Assembly: GCF_900116895.1 (NCBI RefSeq)
Contig: NZ_FPCF01000004.1
Coordinates: forward strand, 124,001 to 188,000
Source of the DNA: Pseudidiomarina donghaiensis
GTDB taxonomy: Bacteria > Pseudomonadota > Gammaproteobacteria > Enterobacterales > Alteromonadaceae
Reading direction: 5' to 3'
DNA length: 64,000 nt
In this document: positions 49,834 to 59,476 of the stretch, piece after piece
Layout of the letters: each line of letters starts with the position of its first letter
How positions within the stretch are numbered: position 1 is the first letter of the stretch
The notes under the pieces: model-generated
What the model was told of the DNA's origin: nothing
What the model saw: the letters and a program-made list of their open reading frames with translations, nothing else
Databases searched by the model: none
Position numbers and translations under genes: made by a program

Positions 49834-51791
49834 ATAGTGGATTCACCGACATACTGTTGTTACTTGCTATTGCCGTGGTATTGGTTTGGGCTTTTCGGCG
49901 GGTAAAACTACCCGCCATTTTGGCTTACTTAACGGCCGGAATTATTGCCGGGCCCGACGTGATGGCTTGGATAGCAGACCCAGATGAATACCATTTTGTT
50001 GCCGAGCTTGGCGTGGTTCTGCTGCTGTTTTCACTAGGGCTCGAGTTCTCACTGCCAAAAATGATCGCCATGCGTGCACACGTGTTCGGCTTAGGTGCTG
50101 GCCAAGTATTTCTTTGTACTGCAGCTTTTGCTGGCTTAGGTATGCTATTTGTGAGCGATTGGTCGGCGGCCTTTATTATCGGTTGTACGTTAGCCTTGTC
50201 TTCGACTGCTGTCGTTATCAAGCAACTTGGTGAGTCCTCACAGCTTACTTCACGTAAAGGGCAAATGACGGTTGCGGTACTGTTGTTCCAAGATATTGCC
50301 GTGGTTCCCATGCTTATTGTTATTCCATTATTGGCAAGCAATGGCGAGGTGTCCCTGTGGGAAAGCTTAGGTTACGCATTACTCAAGGGTACAGGGGTAG
50401 TGTTGGTACTCATGGCCATTGGTAAATGGGTGCTACCGCATGTGTTTCGTGAAATTGCCAAATTACGCACCGATGAATTGTTTGTTCTAGCCACTTTGCT
50501 GGTAGCCTTGGTTGCCGGTGGTATGACCCATTTGTTTGGGTTGTCGATGGCTTTAGGCGCATTCTTGGCTGGCATGATGCTTGGCGAAAGTAAGTACAAG
50601 CATCAGCTTGAAGCCGATATTCGCCCGTTTCGCGATATTCTTATGGGGTTATTTTTCATTACCGTAGGTATGCAACTTGATCTCACCGTTTTTATTGCAA
50701 ATATTCATTGGATAATCCTGATTGTGCTTGCCGTTGGTTTGATCAAATTAGTGGTGGTGCGGTTGTTAGCTGGCGCAATGCATGAACGTGCGGAAGACGC
50801 TTGGGGCTCCGGCCTCATGTTGTTCCAAATGGGTGAATTCGGCTTTGTGCTGTCTTCACTTGCGCTAACCTTTGGCCTATTAGAGCCTCAAGTAGCGTCT
50901 GTATTGGTCGGGGTTGGTGTTTTTGGTATGGCCCTAACGCCATTGGCAATACAGCAATGCAAGCCCATTGTGGGCCGTATTCTCGGGGCGCAAGAGGCCG
51001 AACAGCAGAGCAGTGTACCAACCCCTCAGGACGAAAAATCACGAGTGCTTATTCTTGGCTTCGGCCGTGTGGGCCAAACCATAGCACGCTTTCTCACCAA
51101 TGAAGGCATTGATTACCTAGCCATTGACCATGATCCAAAACGTGTGCAAGAAGCCGTTGCTGGTGGCTCTAAAGTGTTTTTTGGCAATGCCATACGGCGC
51201 GATATTTTGCGTGCGGTACATGCCGACGAAGCGGAGTTGATAATTATCAGTTTTGCCGACGATGAGCGAGCGCTTGACGTACTCAAAGCCATTCGCAATG
51301 TTAATGAACATGCTGAAATTATTGTGCGTAGCCGTGATGACGTGCGTTTACAGCAAATGATGAACGCTGGCGCTACGCAAGTGGTGCCTGACACGCTTGA
51401 AGCGAGTTTAATGTTAGTGTCACAAATTTTGAGTCGCTCAGGCATTCCTATTCGCCGAATTCTGTCGCGATTAGATCAAGCGCGGCGTTCACATTACGGC
51501 GAAATGCATGGTTTTTATCCTGGTGAAACAACGGACATGGACCCAGAGAAGTTAGATCGGTTACAGTTTTTGCACGCGGTAGCGTTACCCGAGAACGCAT
51601 TTGGTTGCGGCAAAAAGTTAGTCGATTTGGCGTTAGATGATTTAAATTTACGAATTAAATCGGTACGGCGTGGTGAGCAAGAATTCGTGGAGGTTCACGG
51701 CGACTTCACTCTGCAAGCCGATGACGTGGTGCTACTTGCCGGCGGTCCTCGGGCGATTGAGGCGGGTGAAAGTTACTTACTCAATGGTTAA
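49830..51791 (+). CDS. CPA2 monovalent cation:proton antiporter (KefB-type) with TrkA-N and TrkA-C
   Basis: A 653-aa protein. Residues about 1-385 are the Na+/H+ exchanger-type membrane domain (LLFSLGLEFSLPKM, GAFLAGMMLGES). Residues about 405-525 are a TrkA-N/RCK NAD-binding domain (VLILGFGRVGQTIARFL). Residues about 570-650 are a TrkA-C domain. Close relatives are KefB/KefC-like glutathione-gated potassium efflux systems and YbaL. The start is GTG with AAGGA upstream. It overlaps EamA by 4 nt. Confidence 0.92.
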   Translation: MNSGFTDILLLLAIAVVLVWAFRRVKLPAILAYLTAGIIAGPDVMAWIADPDEYHFVAELGVVLLLFSLGLEFSLPKMIAMRAHVFGLGAGQVFLCTAAFAGLGMLFVSDWSAAFIIGCTLALSSTAVVIKQLGESSQLTSRKGQMTVAVLLFQDIAVVPMLIVIPLLASNGEVSLWESLGYALLKGTGVVLVLMAIGKWVLPHVFREIAKLRTDELFVLATLLVALVAGGMTHLFGLSMALGAFLAGMMLGESKYKHQLEADIRPFRDILMGLFFITVGMQLDLTVFIANIHWIILIVLAVGLIKLVVVRLLAGAMHERAEDAWGSGLMLFQMGEFGFVLSSLALTFGLLEPQVASVLVGVGVFGMALTPLAIQQCKPIVGRILGAQEAEQQSSVPTPQDEKSRVLILGFGRVGQTIARFLTNEGIDYLAIDHDPKRVQEAVAGGSKVFFGNAIRRDILRAVHADEAELIIISFADDERALDVLKAIRNVNEHAEIIVRSRDDVRLQQMMNAGATQVVPDTLEASLMLVSQILSRSGIPIRRILSRLDQARRSHYGEMHGFYPGETTDMDPEKLDRLQFLHAVALPENAFGCGKKLVDLALDDLNLRIKSVRRGEQEFVEVHGDFTLQADDVVLLAGGPRAIEAGESYLLNG

Positions 51792-51860
51792 ACGGCGGTG
51801 TGAGCCTAAAAACGTTACACTCCGTAACAACTTCTAACATATTCAAACTAACGGATGTTG

Positions 51861-51894
51861 CGAGATTTCGTCATACTATATGGACGAAATCTCG
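51861..51894. promoter_or_regulatory. Perfect inverted repeat upstream of the RND efflux operon (candidate operator)
   Basis: CGAGATTTCGTC (51861-51872) and GACGAAATCTCG (51883-51894) are exact reverse complements, separated by a 10-nt AT-rich spacer containing TACTAT, a possible -10 element. There is no T-tract, so it is not a terminator for the antiporter. The size and place suit a dimeric repressor or activator of the efflux genes. No regulator gene adjoins it. Confidence 0.65.
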
Positions 51895-51927
51895 TTAATG
51901 TGTTCTAACCAATGGAATCAGGACGTT

Positions 51928-53145
51928 ATGGCCTTTAAGAAACGTGCACTACTCCCCCCGATTATTCTTGTTGTGGCAATTTTACTGTTAGTCGCCATGA
52001 TAGCCTTGCGTCCACAACCTCCACAGCGCTCAACGGAGCGACCGGCGGTGCTAGTTGAAGTGCTTGAAGTACAACCTGAGAACATTAATTTTCAAGTGGA
52101 AGGCCAGGGTAACGTTAAGCCGAAGCACATGACGAATTTGGTCACCCAGGTAAGTGGCCAAATTATTGAAGTGGCTGATAATTTTGTAAACGGCGGATTC
52201 TTCGAAAAAGGTGACATGCTAGTCACTATCGACCCAGCCGATTACCGTGTCGCATTACAAAGTGCTAAAGCGTCATTGGCGCAAGCGAAAGCAGCCTTGG
52301 CTGAAGAAAGTGCTCGTGCAAAAGTAGCCAAGGACGAGTGGGAATCACTGCAAATGGGTGAAATTCCGGCGCTAGGTATTCGTGAACCGCAGGTGGCCAG
52401 TGCGGTTGCTGCGGTGCAGTCTGCTGAAGCCGCTGTCGCTAAAGCGCAGCGTGACCTAGACAGAACCGTGGTACGTGCCCCGTATGACGGAATTTTGCAA
52501 AATAAAAACGTTGATATTGGTCAGTTTGTGTCAATGAACACGCAAGTGGGTGCTTTGTATGGGTCTGAAGTTGCCGAAGTTCGCGTGCCGTTGAGCGACC
52601 GCGATTTAGCTTATATTGACTTACCAGAAGCCAACCATGATGGAGCTAGCCCACATGTTGCATTAACCAGTGATGTGGCTGGTAAAACCTTCACCTGGCA
52701 CGGTAACTTGGTGCGTAGCGAAGGGGTTCTTGATCAAAATAGCCGCGTTATTTACGGCGTGGTTGAAGTGCAAGACCCATATAACCAAGAAAGCGAACAA
52801 CACCCAGCGCCATTGCGTTTTGGCCGTTTTGTTCAGCTGGTTATTGACGGTGTTGAAGCACAGCAAGTGTATCGAGTTCCACGTTATGCGTTGTCCATTA
52901 ATAACACCGTTTGGGTTGTTGATGACGAGCGCCGCCTGCAACAACGAGATGTGAATATTGTGCGCGCAGAAGCACAGCACGTGGTGATAAACGAAGGGTT
53001 GCAACCTGGCGATTTAGTCGTGTTAACCCAGTTATCAAATGCGCTGCCGAGCATGAAGGTACGTATTCCTGGTGACCCTGTCATTGAGCAGCAAGAAACG
53101 CCTAACAAGCAAACCGCTGAAGTAGCAGGTAACGATAATGAGTAA
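51928..53145 (+). CDS. RND efflux periplasmic adaptor (membrane fusion protein)
   Basis: A 405-aa HlyD/AcrA-family adaptor. An N-terminal transmembrane anchor (about 8-28) is followed by barrel-sandwich strands (NVKPKHMTNLVTQVSGQI), a coiled-coil hairpin (ASLAQAKAALAEESARAK...AQRDLDRT), the lipoyl-like return strand (VVRAPYDGIL), and a beta-barrel domain. The frame also opens at 51880, but that start would lie inside the inverted repeat; the ATG at 51928 follows AGGA and yields a clean membrane anchor. It overlaps the pump gene by 8 nt. Confidence 0.9.
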   Translation: MAFKKRALLPPIILVVAILLLVAMIALRPQPPQRSTERPAVLVEVLEVQPENINFQVEGQGNVKPKHMTNLVTQVSGQIIEVADNFVNGGFFEKGDMLVTIDPADYRVALQSAKASLAQAKAALAEESARAKVAKDEWESLQMGEIPALGIREPQVASAVAAVQSAEAAVAKAQRDLDRTVVRAPYDGILQNKNVDIGQFVSMNTQVGALYGSEVAEVRVPLSDRDLAYIDLPEANHDGASPHVALTSDVAGKTFTWHGNLVRSEGVLDQNSRVIYGVVEVQDPYNQESEQHPAPLRFGRFVQLVIDGVEAQQVYRVPRYALSINNTVWVVDDERRLQQRDVNIVRAEAQHVVINEGLQPGDLVVLTQLSNALPSMKVRIPGDPVIEQQETPNKQTAEVAGNDNE

Positions 53146-56100
53146 TTACGATATCGACCCGAAAAAGGGAATTATCGCGTGGTGGGCGAATAACTCCGTT
53201 GCTGCCAACCTGTTGATGGCGCTGATTATTATCACCGGTATTTTTATGGTGGGGCAGGTGCGCAAGCAAATGTTCCCCGAAATAGAATTGAACGTCATTA
53301 GTGTGCAGGTGCCTTTTCCTGGTGCAGCTCCGCAAGAAGTTGAACAAGGTGTTTTGGTTCGAATTGAAGATGCCATTGAAGACGTCAACGGTATTGAGCG
53401 CGTAACCTCCACAGCACGAGAGGGCAATGGTTCTGTTTCGATAGAAGTTGAAAGCGGCTACGACGTCCAAGTTGTTATGGATGAAGTCAAAATGCTCATT
53501 GACGCGATTCCGAGCTTTCCGCAACAGATAGAAAAGCCAAATATTTATCGAATTCGCCCACAGCGCCAGGTGATCTGGATTAGCGTGTTTGGCGACATGA
53601 ATGAAATGTCGCAAAAAGAACTAGCAAAAGAGATCCGCGACGACATTAAAGATATCGGTGGTATTACCCGTGTCGAAGTCATTGGTGCACGAGACTATGA
53701 AATATCGGTCGAAATATCAGAAGCCGATTTACAACGTTACAACTTAACTTTTCAACAAGTGGTGAATGCCATTCGTGGCACTTCGTTAGATGTTGCTGGT
53801 GGCTCTATTCGTACACCCAATGGCGATATATTGTTGCGCGCGAATAACCAAGCCTATAAAGGCGATGAGTTTGAGCAAATTGTCTTAATTAACCGCCCAG
53901 ACGGCACTCGCTTAACACTGGGTGATATTGCCAAGGTACAAGATGCGTTTATTGAGCGCCGCCGCTTTACGCAGTTTGACGGCAAAATGGCAACCTTCGT
54001 GCGGGTTGACTCCGTGGGTGATCAAAACGATCTGCGCACCGCTGAAGTGGTCAAAAATTACATTGAACGTAAGCAAAAAGAACTGCCACCCGAGGTCAAA
54101 ATTGCCCATTGGGGTGACTCGTCTTATTACCTGCAAGGTCGCCTAGACTTAATGATCGATAACATGCTGTTTGGGGGCGCGTTAGTGTTCATTATGCTGG
54201 CGTTGTTCTTGCAGTTGCGACTGGCATTCTGGGTCATGATTGGTATCCCGTTATGTTTCTTGGGAACCATCGCCTTAATGCCGTTACCTATGTTTGATAT
54301 TTCCATCAACATGATTTCGTTGTTTGGTTTTATCTTGGTGCTCGGAATAGTCGTCGATGATGCCATCGTCATCGGTGAGAGTGCTTATTCGGAAATTGAA
54401 GCCAATGGCAAGTCGATAGACAACGTTGTTATTGGTGCGAAAAAAGTCGCCATGCCAGCAACTTTTGGGGTGTTAACCACCATGGTTGCGTTTATTCCTA
54501 TGCTCATGGTTGAAGGCGGCATGGGCGCCATTTGGGAATCTATCGCGTGGGTTGTTATTCTGTGTTTGGCGTTCTCATTAATTGAGTCCAAGTTTATTTT
54601 GCCGGCGCACATTGCGCACATGAAATTTTCCAAAACGGCAAACGAAAAGCAGAACGGCTTTCAGCGTGTGCGTAATAAAATTTCCCATGCGTTGCAGCAC
54701 TTTGCGAAAACCTACTATCAGCCATTTTTGAAAAAGTGTCTGCACTATCGTTATACAACCTTGGCTGCATTTATCGGTTTGTTCATATTGTCGATTGGTC
54801 TTATTGCCGGTGGTACCGTGCGTTGGGTGTTCTTCCCGAACATTCCAAGTGACTTTATACAGGCCAACGTGCAAATGCAGCCGGGCGCTTCGGAAGAGTC
54901 GACGATTCGCACGCTGCAAGCTGTTGAGCAATCATTGCTAGACGTTGACGCACGCGCTGAACAAGAGAACGGCGACAATATCATCAAACACATTAACGTG
55001 TGGATGAATGGCACCACCAGCGGTACGGTATTTGCGGAGTTAGAAAAAGGCGAAGACCGTAACCTTGATGGCTTTGCCATTATTAATAACTGGCGTGAAT
55101 CCACCCCAGAAATTGCTGGCGTCAAAGCGCTGAATTTTCAAGGCAGTATAGGCGGTGGCGGCGGCTTTGACGTGGAGTTTCAGCTAACTGGGCAAAACCT
55201 TGAGGAATTAGCTGCGGCAGCCACTTTATTAAAGCAAGACTTAGCGCAATTTGACGGGGTGTTTGATATTGAAGACACCTTTGGCGAGGGCAACGATGAA
55301 ATCATCCTTGAGTTGAAACCTTTAGCCACCGCTATGGGGATCACCTTACAGGAGCTCGCAAGTCAAGTGCGCTATGCTTTCTATGGTGCTGAGGCGCAGC
55401 GTATACAGCGCAACGACGAAGAAGTAAAAGTCATGGTGCGTTATCCGTTATCTGAACGCCAGTCGGTGGGTAACCTAGAAGACATGAAATTGCGTACCTC
55501 AGACGGTGCTTTGATACCCTTTACTGAACTAGCCGATGTACGCTTCGCGAAGGGTTACAACACCATCACACGTATTAATCGTGAACGCTCGGTGAATGTA
55601 CGTGCACGCGTTGATAAAGACAAAGTGCAGCCGTTTGATATTGTGCGTCAAGTGCGCGAAAGCAAAATTCAGCCAATTCTTGATCGCTATCCATCCGTTG
55701 GTTTCCAACTTGAAGGGGCTTCACAAGACGAAGCCGAGGCAACAAGTTCACTGGCGATTGGTTTTGTGCTGGCGTTATTTGCGATTTATGCACTAATGGC
55801 CATTCCATTGAAGTCATACAGCCAACCACTGATTATCATGTCGGTGATTCCGTTTGGCATGATTGGTGCTGTGGTTGGTCATTGGTTGCTTGATATGCCG
55901 ATTTCCATTCTAAGCTTGTTCGGCATTATTGCGCTGGCTGGGGTTGTGGTAAACGACTCCCTGGTTATGGTTGATTATGTCAACCGCGCACGCGCTCAAG
56001 GCGAGAGCTTACGTAAAGCTGTTGCTGAGGCCGGTGTGGCACGTTTCCGCGCAATTATACTTACCTCGTTGACCACGTTCTTCGGGTTAGTGCCGATTGT

Positions 56101-56314
56101 GTTCGAAAAGAGTATGCAGGCTAAGCTGGTTATTCCAATGGCGATATCGCTCGCCTTCGGTATCTTGTTTGCCACGGTGATCACGCTGCTATTAGTACCA
56201 AGCTTGTATTTAATTTTGAATGACACCCGTCGTGGCGTGAAAACCATGCTGAGTTGGTATGGTCTGACCAAGCCCCCAGAACCGAAATCAGAACAACACA
56301 ATTCAGTCACATAA
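53138..56314 (+). CDS. RND-family efflux transporter (AcrB-like permease)
   Basis: A 1058-aa inner-membrane pump with the 12-helix RND layout. A first helix (about 20-38) precedes a large periplasmic porter region (NVISVQVPFPGAAPQEVEQGV), then helices with the proton-relay aspartates in GIVVDDAIVIGES, and a second half with GVVVNDSLVMVDYVNRAR. Substrates are probably drugs, bile-like compounds or lipophilic ions; not determinable. It forms an operon with the adaptor. No outer-membrane TolC-type gene is present, so a shared one must be used. Confidence 0.93.
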   Translation: MSNYDIDPKKGIIAWWANNSVAANLLMALIIITGIFMVGQVRKQMFPEIELNVISVQVPFPGAAPQEVEQGVLVRIEDAIEDVNGIERVTSTAREGNGSVSIEVESGYDVQVVMDEVKMLIDAIPSFPQQIEKPNIYRIRPQRQVIWISVFGDMNEMSQKELAKEIRDDIKDIGGITRVEVIGARDYEISVEISEADLQRYNLTFQQVVNAIRGTSLDVAGGSIRTPNGDILLRANNQAYKGDEFEQIVLINRPDGTRLTLGDIAKVQDAFIERRRFTQFDGKMATFVRVDSVGDQNDLRTAEVVKNYIERKQKELPPEVKIAHWGDSSYYLQGRLDLMIDNMLFGGALVFIMLALFLQLRLAFWVMIGIPLCFLGTIALMPLPMFDISINMISLFGFILVLGIVVDDAIVIGESAYSEIEANGKSIDNVVIGAKKVAMPATFGVLTTMVAFIPMLMVEGGMGAIWESIAWVVILCLAFSLIESKFILPAHIAHMKFSKTANEKQNGFQRVRNKISHALQHFAKTYYQPFLKKCLHYRYTTLAAFIGLFILSIGLIAGGTVRWVFFPNIPSDFIQANVQMQPGASEESTIRTLQAVEQSLLDVDARAEQENGDNIIKHINVWMNGTTSGTVFAELEKGEDRNLDGFAIINNWRESTPEIAGVKALNFQGSIGGGGGFDVEFQLTGQNLEELAAAATLLKQDLAQFDGVFDIEDTFGEGNDEIILELKPLATAMGITLQELASQVRYAFYGAEAQRIQRNDEEVKVMVRYPLSERQSVGNLEDMKLRTSDGALIPFTELADVRFAKGYNTITRINRERSVNVRARVDKDKVQPFDIVRQVRESKIQPILDRYPSVGFQLEGASQDEAEATSSLAIGFVLALFAIYALMAIPLKSYSQPLIIMSVIPFGMIGAVVGHWLLDMPISILSLFGIIALAGVVVNDSLVMVDYVNRARAQGESLRKAVAEAGVARFRAIILTSLTTFFGLVPIVFEKSMQAKLVIPMAISLAFGILFATVITLLLVPSLYLILNDTRRGVKTMLSWYGLTKPPEPKSEQHNSVT

Positions 56315-56341
56315 TGTTAAACTATTGACCTTATACTAATG

Positions 56342-56371
56342 AACGCCAACAACTTACCGGTGTTGGCGTTT
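56342..56371 (+). terminator. Weak hairpin after the RND operon
   Basis: AACGCCAACA (56342-56351) pairs perfectly with TGTTGGCGTT (56361-56370) around a 9-nt loop. Only three T's follow, so it is a weak intrinsic terminator or a pause/RNA-stability hairpin 28 nt after the RND stop. Confidence 0.5.
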
Positions 56372-56403
56372 ACTGCACAAGCAGAGTCACTGGAAGGTCA
56401 TAC

Positions 56404-57135
56404 ATGAATCTGGCACTTATCGATATTATCGCGCTGGTATTTTTTGTTACTGTCTGGGTTACCTACACGCAATTTGCCCGTATTCGCGCGCGCTCTACTT
56501 ATAGTCTTTCGCATATTTTGCGGCAGTTGCGCATTGACTGGATGCGCACCTTAACTCGTAAAGAACATCAAATTGCCGATGCCGCGTTACTCGGTAATGT
56601 TGAGCGAACCGTGACCTTTTTTGCCTCTTCAACCGTGCTGGTATTGGCGGGTGTTATTACCTTGCTGGCGTCTGCCGATAAAGTTGTTGAAGTGCTGCAG
56701 TCAATTCCTTACACCGCTGACACCGCCACCGACAAAGTGCAATTCAAACTCGCGGTACTGTCGCTGTTATTCGTGTTTGCGTTTTTCAAATTTACCTGGT
56801 CGATTCGCCAATTTGGTTTCGTCTCGGTACTCATGGGGGCTGCGCCCCAGTACCGCTCAACTGACTTTACTGACGAGCAACGCGAAATCTTTGCGCGCCA
56901 AGCCGCCAAGGTTATTGATCAAGCCGGCCATGAGTACAACAACGGCCTGCGCGCTTATTACTTTGCCTTGGCGTTTTTGTGTTGGTTTATCCATCCGTAT
57001 TTATTTATTGCCTCAACCGCCGTGGTGGTATTGGTACTCTATCGTCGTGAGTACCGTTCGAAAGTGTTACGTGCACTACTTGCCACCAAAGGTTGGGAAC
57101 CGGGCCCGATAACAGATAATGGAGATGCGTCGTGA
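56404..57135 (+). CDS. DUF599-family membrane protein
   Basis: A 243-aa integral membrane protein with about four hydrophobic helices. The first is near residues 5-22, and the cytoplasmic loop has RQLRIDWMRTLTRKEHQI, characteristic of DUF599. FFKFTWSIRQFGFVSVLMGA lies in the middle. Function unknown; the family is widespread in marine Proteobacteria. GGAAGG precedes the ATG, and the stop overlaps the astE start by 4 nt, so the two are coupled. Confidence 0.8.
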   Translation: MNLALIDIIALVFFVTVWVTYTQFARIRARSTYSLSHILRQLRIDWMRTLTRKEHQIADAALLGNVERTVTFFASSTVLVLAGVITLLASADKVVEVLQSIPYTADTATDKVQFKLAVLSLLFVFAFFKFTWSIRQFGFVSVLMGAAPQYRSTDFTDEQREIFARQAAKVIDQAGHEYNNGLRAYYFALAFLCWFIHPYLFIASTAVVVLVLYRREYRSKVLRALLATKGWEPGPITDNGDAS

Positions 57136-58190
57136 CCCTTGATGTATTGCAATGGACTATTGCTGAATATTTTCAACAAACTAAGCAAGCTTTGCCTGCT
57201 CAACTTCCTCACGTGTTAGGACCCTATGAAGGCCCATCGCTGATTGGTACAGAACAGCGCGTGAATAACGCCCGCGTTGAATTCTGGGATGCCGGTGTGA
57301 TTGTCATTGAGCCGGATGCGCCTGGCGACAAAGATGTGGTTTTTTCGTGCGCTGTGCACGGTGACGAAACCGCGCCAATAGAAATGCTGCGTGACATGCT
57401 TAGCGACATTCTGGCAGGCCAACTTACGGTTAAGCAACGTACCTTGTTTTTAATCGCGAACCCCGCCGCTATTGTGAATGGCACCCGCTTTGTTGATATG
57501 AACATGAACCGTTTGTTTAGCGGCGCACATGCCAACGGAAATAGCCCTGAACATGCTCGGGCAGAGAAATTAGAACACTATGTCAGTCAGTTCTTTAAAC
57601 AACAGCAGCGTTATCATTACGATTTGCACACTGCTATTCGAGACTCAGCCCACGAAAAGTTTGCGGTCTATCCGTTTACCCACGGTGCACCTTACAAAAA
57701 GCAGCAACTGACATTTTTAGCTGAATGTGGTGTTGATACGATTTTGCTAAATCAAGCGCCTACCACCACCTTTAGTTATTACAGCGTGCGCGAGCATCAG
57801 GCGGATGCGTTTACGGTAGAGCTTGGCAAAGTACGCCCATTTGGGCAGAACGACATGTCACGGTTTGCCAAGGCCGACACCATGTTCCGTCAACTCATTG
57901 CAACAGACGCGCTGCAGTTGCCAGAGTTCGACGCGTCGCGGCATCATATTTACGATGTGTGTCGTACCATTAATCGCACTGCAGAGAATTTTGAATTGAA
58001 TTTTCCTAATGACGTAGCCAATTTTACTGAGTTTGACACTGGCTTCGTGCTCGCCCGCGATGGCGAAACGCAATACAAAGTCGAGCAGACAGGGGAGCGC
58101 ATTATTTTCCCGAACGCCCAAGTGGCAATTGGCCAGCGCGCTTTGTTAACGGTCATTCCGCTACCAGTTGAGCAACTTGAACTGGTCTGA
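57132..58190 (+). CDS. astE: Succinylglutamate desuccinylase / AstE family protein
   Basis: A 352-aa zinc carboxypeptidase-fold enzyme. AstE hydrolyses N-succinylglutamate to succinate and glutamate, the last step of the arginine succinyltransferase pathway. Zinc ligands are H and E in CAVHGDETAPIEML and H in YDLHTAIRDS. MNMNRLF and VELGKVRPFGQND align with E. coli AstE (322 aa). The other ast genes are not in the window, and its coupling to a DUF599 gene is unusual for an ast operon, so a related aspartoacylase-type activity cannot be excluded. The start is GTG. Confidence 0.85.
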   Translation: MTLDVLQWTIAEYFQQTKQALPAQLPHVLGPYEGPSLIGTEQRVNNARVEFWDAGVIVIEPDAPGDKDVVFSCAVHGDETAPIEMLRDMLSDILAGQLTVKQRTLFLIANPAAIVNGTRFVDMNMNRLFSGAHANGNSPEHARAEKLEHYVSQFFKQQQRYHYDLHTAIRDSAHEKFAVYPFTHGAPYKKQQLTFLAECGVDTILLNQAPTTTFSYYSVREHQADAFTVELGKVRPFGQNDMSRFAKADTMFRQLIATDALQLPEFDASRHHIYDVCRTINRTAENFELNFPNDVANFTEFDTGFVLARDGETQYKVEQTGERIIFPNAQVAIGQRALLTVIPLPVEQLELV

Positions 58191-58228
58191 TTTTTAACTT
58201 TTTATGACGCACGCTGTTTGCATGTCAG

Positions 58229-58244
58229 TTGACGTAAAGGTAAA
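58229..58244 (+). promoter_or_regulatory. Candidate LiuR-type operator upstream of the bkd operon
   Basis: TTGACGTAAAGGTAAA lies 32 nt before the bkd ATG. It resembles, from memory, the 16-nt palindrome described for LiuR (MerR family), which controls branched-chain amino acid catabolism in gammaproteobacteria. The right half has G where C is expected. TTGACG could equally be a -35 box. Confidence 0.4.
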
Positions 58245-58276
58245 GTGTGCGCAATTTTTCTTAGAATGAGAAAGTT

Positions 58277-59476
58277 ATGGCGAAAGATAAACAACATCAG
58301 TTGGACATCGTCACCAAACCGCAATTTATTGACGGTTCGGCGTTGAAGATTCCAATGCTACAGATCCTTGCTGAGGACGGTACCATTCGTAAAGGTGCAG
58401 AGCTGCCAGAAATGGACAAAGAGCTTGCCCTTAAAATTTTCGACACCATGCAGTTTATTCGCATTCTTGACGAGCGCATGATTGCTGCGCAACGCCAAGG
58501 TCGAATTAGCTTCTATTTGTCGTCGTTGGGCGAGGAGGCTGCGAGTATCGGCTCGGCTGCCGCATTAACTGACGGTGATATGATCATGGGCCAATACCGA
58601 GAGCAGGGCGCTTTGGCGTTCCGTGGCTTTACGGTTGAGCAGTTCATGAACCAGTTGTTCTCAAACGAGCGCGACTTAGGTAAAGGCCGCCAAATGCCGG
58701 TGCATTATGGCTGTGCAGAGCTAAACTTTATGACCATCGCCTCACCATTGGCCACACAAATTCCACAAGCCACCGGCTATGCCTATGGCCAAAAAATGGA
58801 TAAAACGGGCAACTGTACCATTTGTTACTTCGGTGAAGGCGCCGCTTCAGAAGGTGACTTCCACGCTGCATTGAACATGGCAGCCGTATACAAAGTACCG
58901 GCCATTTTCTTCTGCCGTAACAACGGTTATGCCATTTCAACCCCTTCGCAAGGTGAACAGTATGCCGGTGACGGCATTGCGCCGCGTGGTGTTGCGTACG
59001 GCATGAAAACCATTCGGGTTGACGGTAACGACGTATTTGCGGTGTATCAAGCAACTCAGTTAGCGCGTAAATTAGCCGTGGAAGAAAACGAGCCGGTGCT
59101 GATTGAGGGCATGAGCTACCGTATGGCCGGCCACTCAACCTCAGATGACCCAACTGGTTACCGTACCCGTGACGAAGAAAATGCATGGCGTGCGAAAGAC
59201 CCTGTGGTACGTTTCCAAAAATGGTTGCAAGCGCAAGGCTGGATCAACGAAGACGAAGCGCAAAAGAACTACGACGAGAAAAAAGCAGCTGTGTTAGCCG
59301 CGTTGAAATCTGCTGAAACTGTGCCTGTACCACATATTGATGAAATTATTGAAGACGTGTACGACACACCACCGCCACACCTTAAGCAACAGCTTGAGGC
59401 GCTAAAAGCGCACATTCGCAAGTATCCGGAAGCCTATCCGAAAACAGCGTCGCGTATTGATGGAGGTGACAAGTAA
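58277..59476 (+). CDS. bkdA: Branched-chain 2-oxoacid dehydrogenase E1 alpha subunit
   Basis: A 399-aa thiamine-diphosphate-dependent subunit that decarboxylates the 2-oxo acids of Val, Leu and Ile. The TPP motif is [15 protein letters not shown]...[24 protein letters not shown] is the phosphorylation-loop-like region. [13 protein letters not shown] is near the N-terminus. The stop shares its last A with the next start (TAATG). With E1 beta and E2 it forms the bkd operon. Confidence 0.94.
   Translation: MAKDKQHQLDIVTKPQFIDGSALKIPMLQILAEDGTIRKGAELPEMDKELALKIFDTMQFIRILDERMIAAQRQGRISFYLSSLGEEAASIGSAAALTDGDMIMGQYREQGALAFRGFTVEQFMNQLFSNERDLGKGRQMPVHYGCAELNFMTIASPLATQIPQATGYAYGQKMDKTGNCTICYFGEGAASEGDFHAALNMAAVYKVPAIFFCRNNGYAISTPSQGEQYAGDGIAPRGVAYGMKTIRVDGNDVFAVYQATQLARKLAVEENEPVLIEGMSYRMAGHSTSDDPTGYRTRDEENAWRAKDPVVRFQKWLQAQGWINEDEAQKNYDEKKAAVLAALKSAETVPVPHIDEIIEDVYDTPPPHLKQQLEALKAHIRKYPEAYPKTASRIDGGDK

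Noticed and set aside
51880-51927. Upstream ATG at 51880 for the RND adaptor
   Set aside because: It lies within the inverted repeat, has no Shine-Dalgarno, and would bury the membrane anchor behind 16 polar residues.
52663-53004. Minus-strand frame inside the RND adaptor as a possible divergent regulator
   Set aside because: No helix-turn-helix motif or ribosome binding site, and it is fully antisense to conserved adaptor codons.
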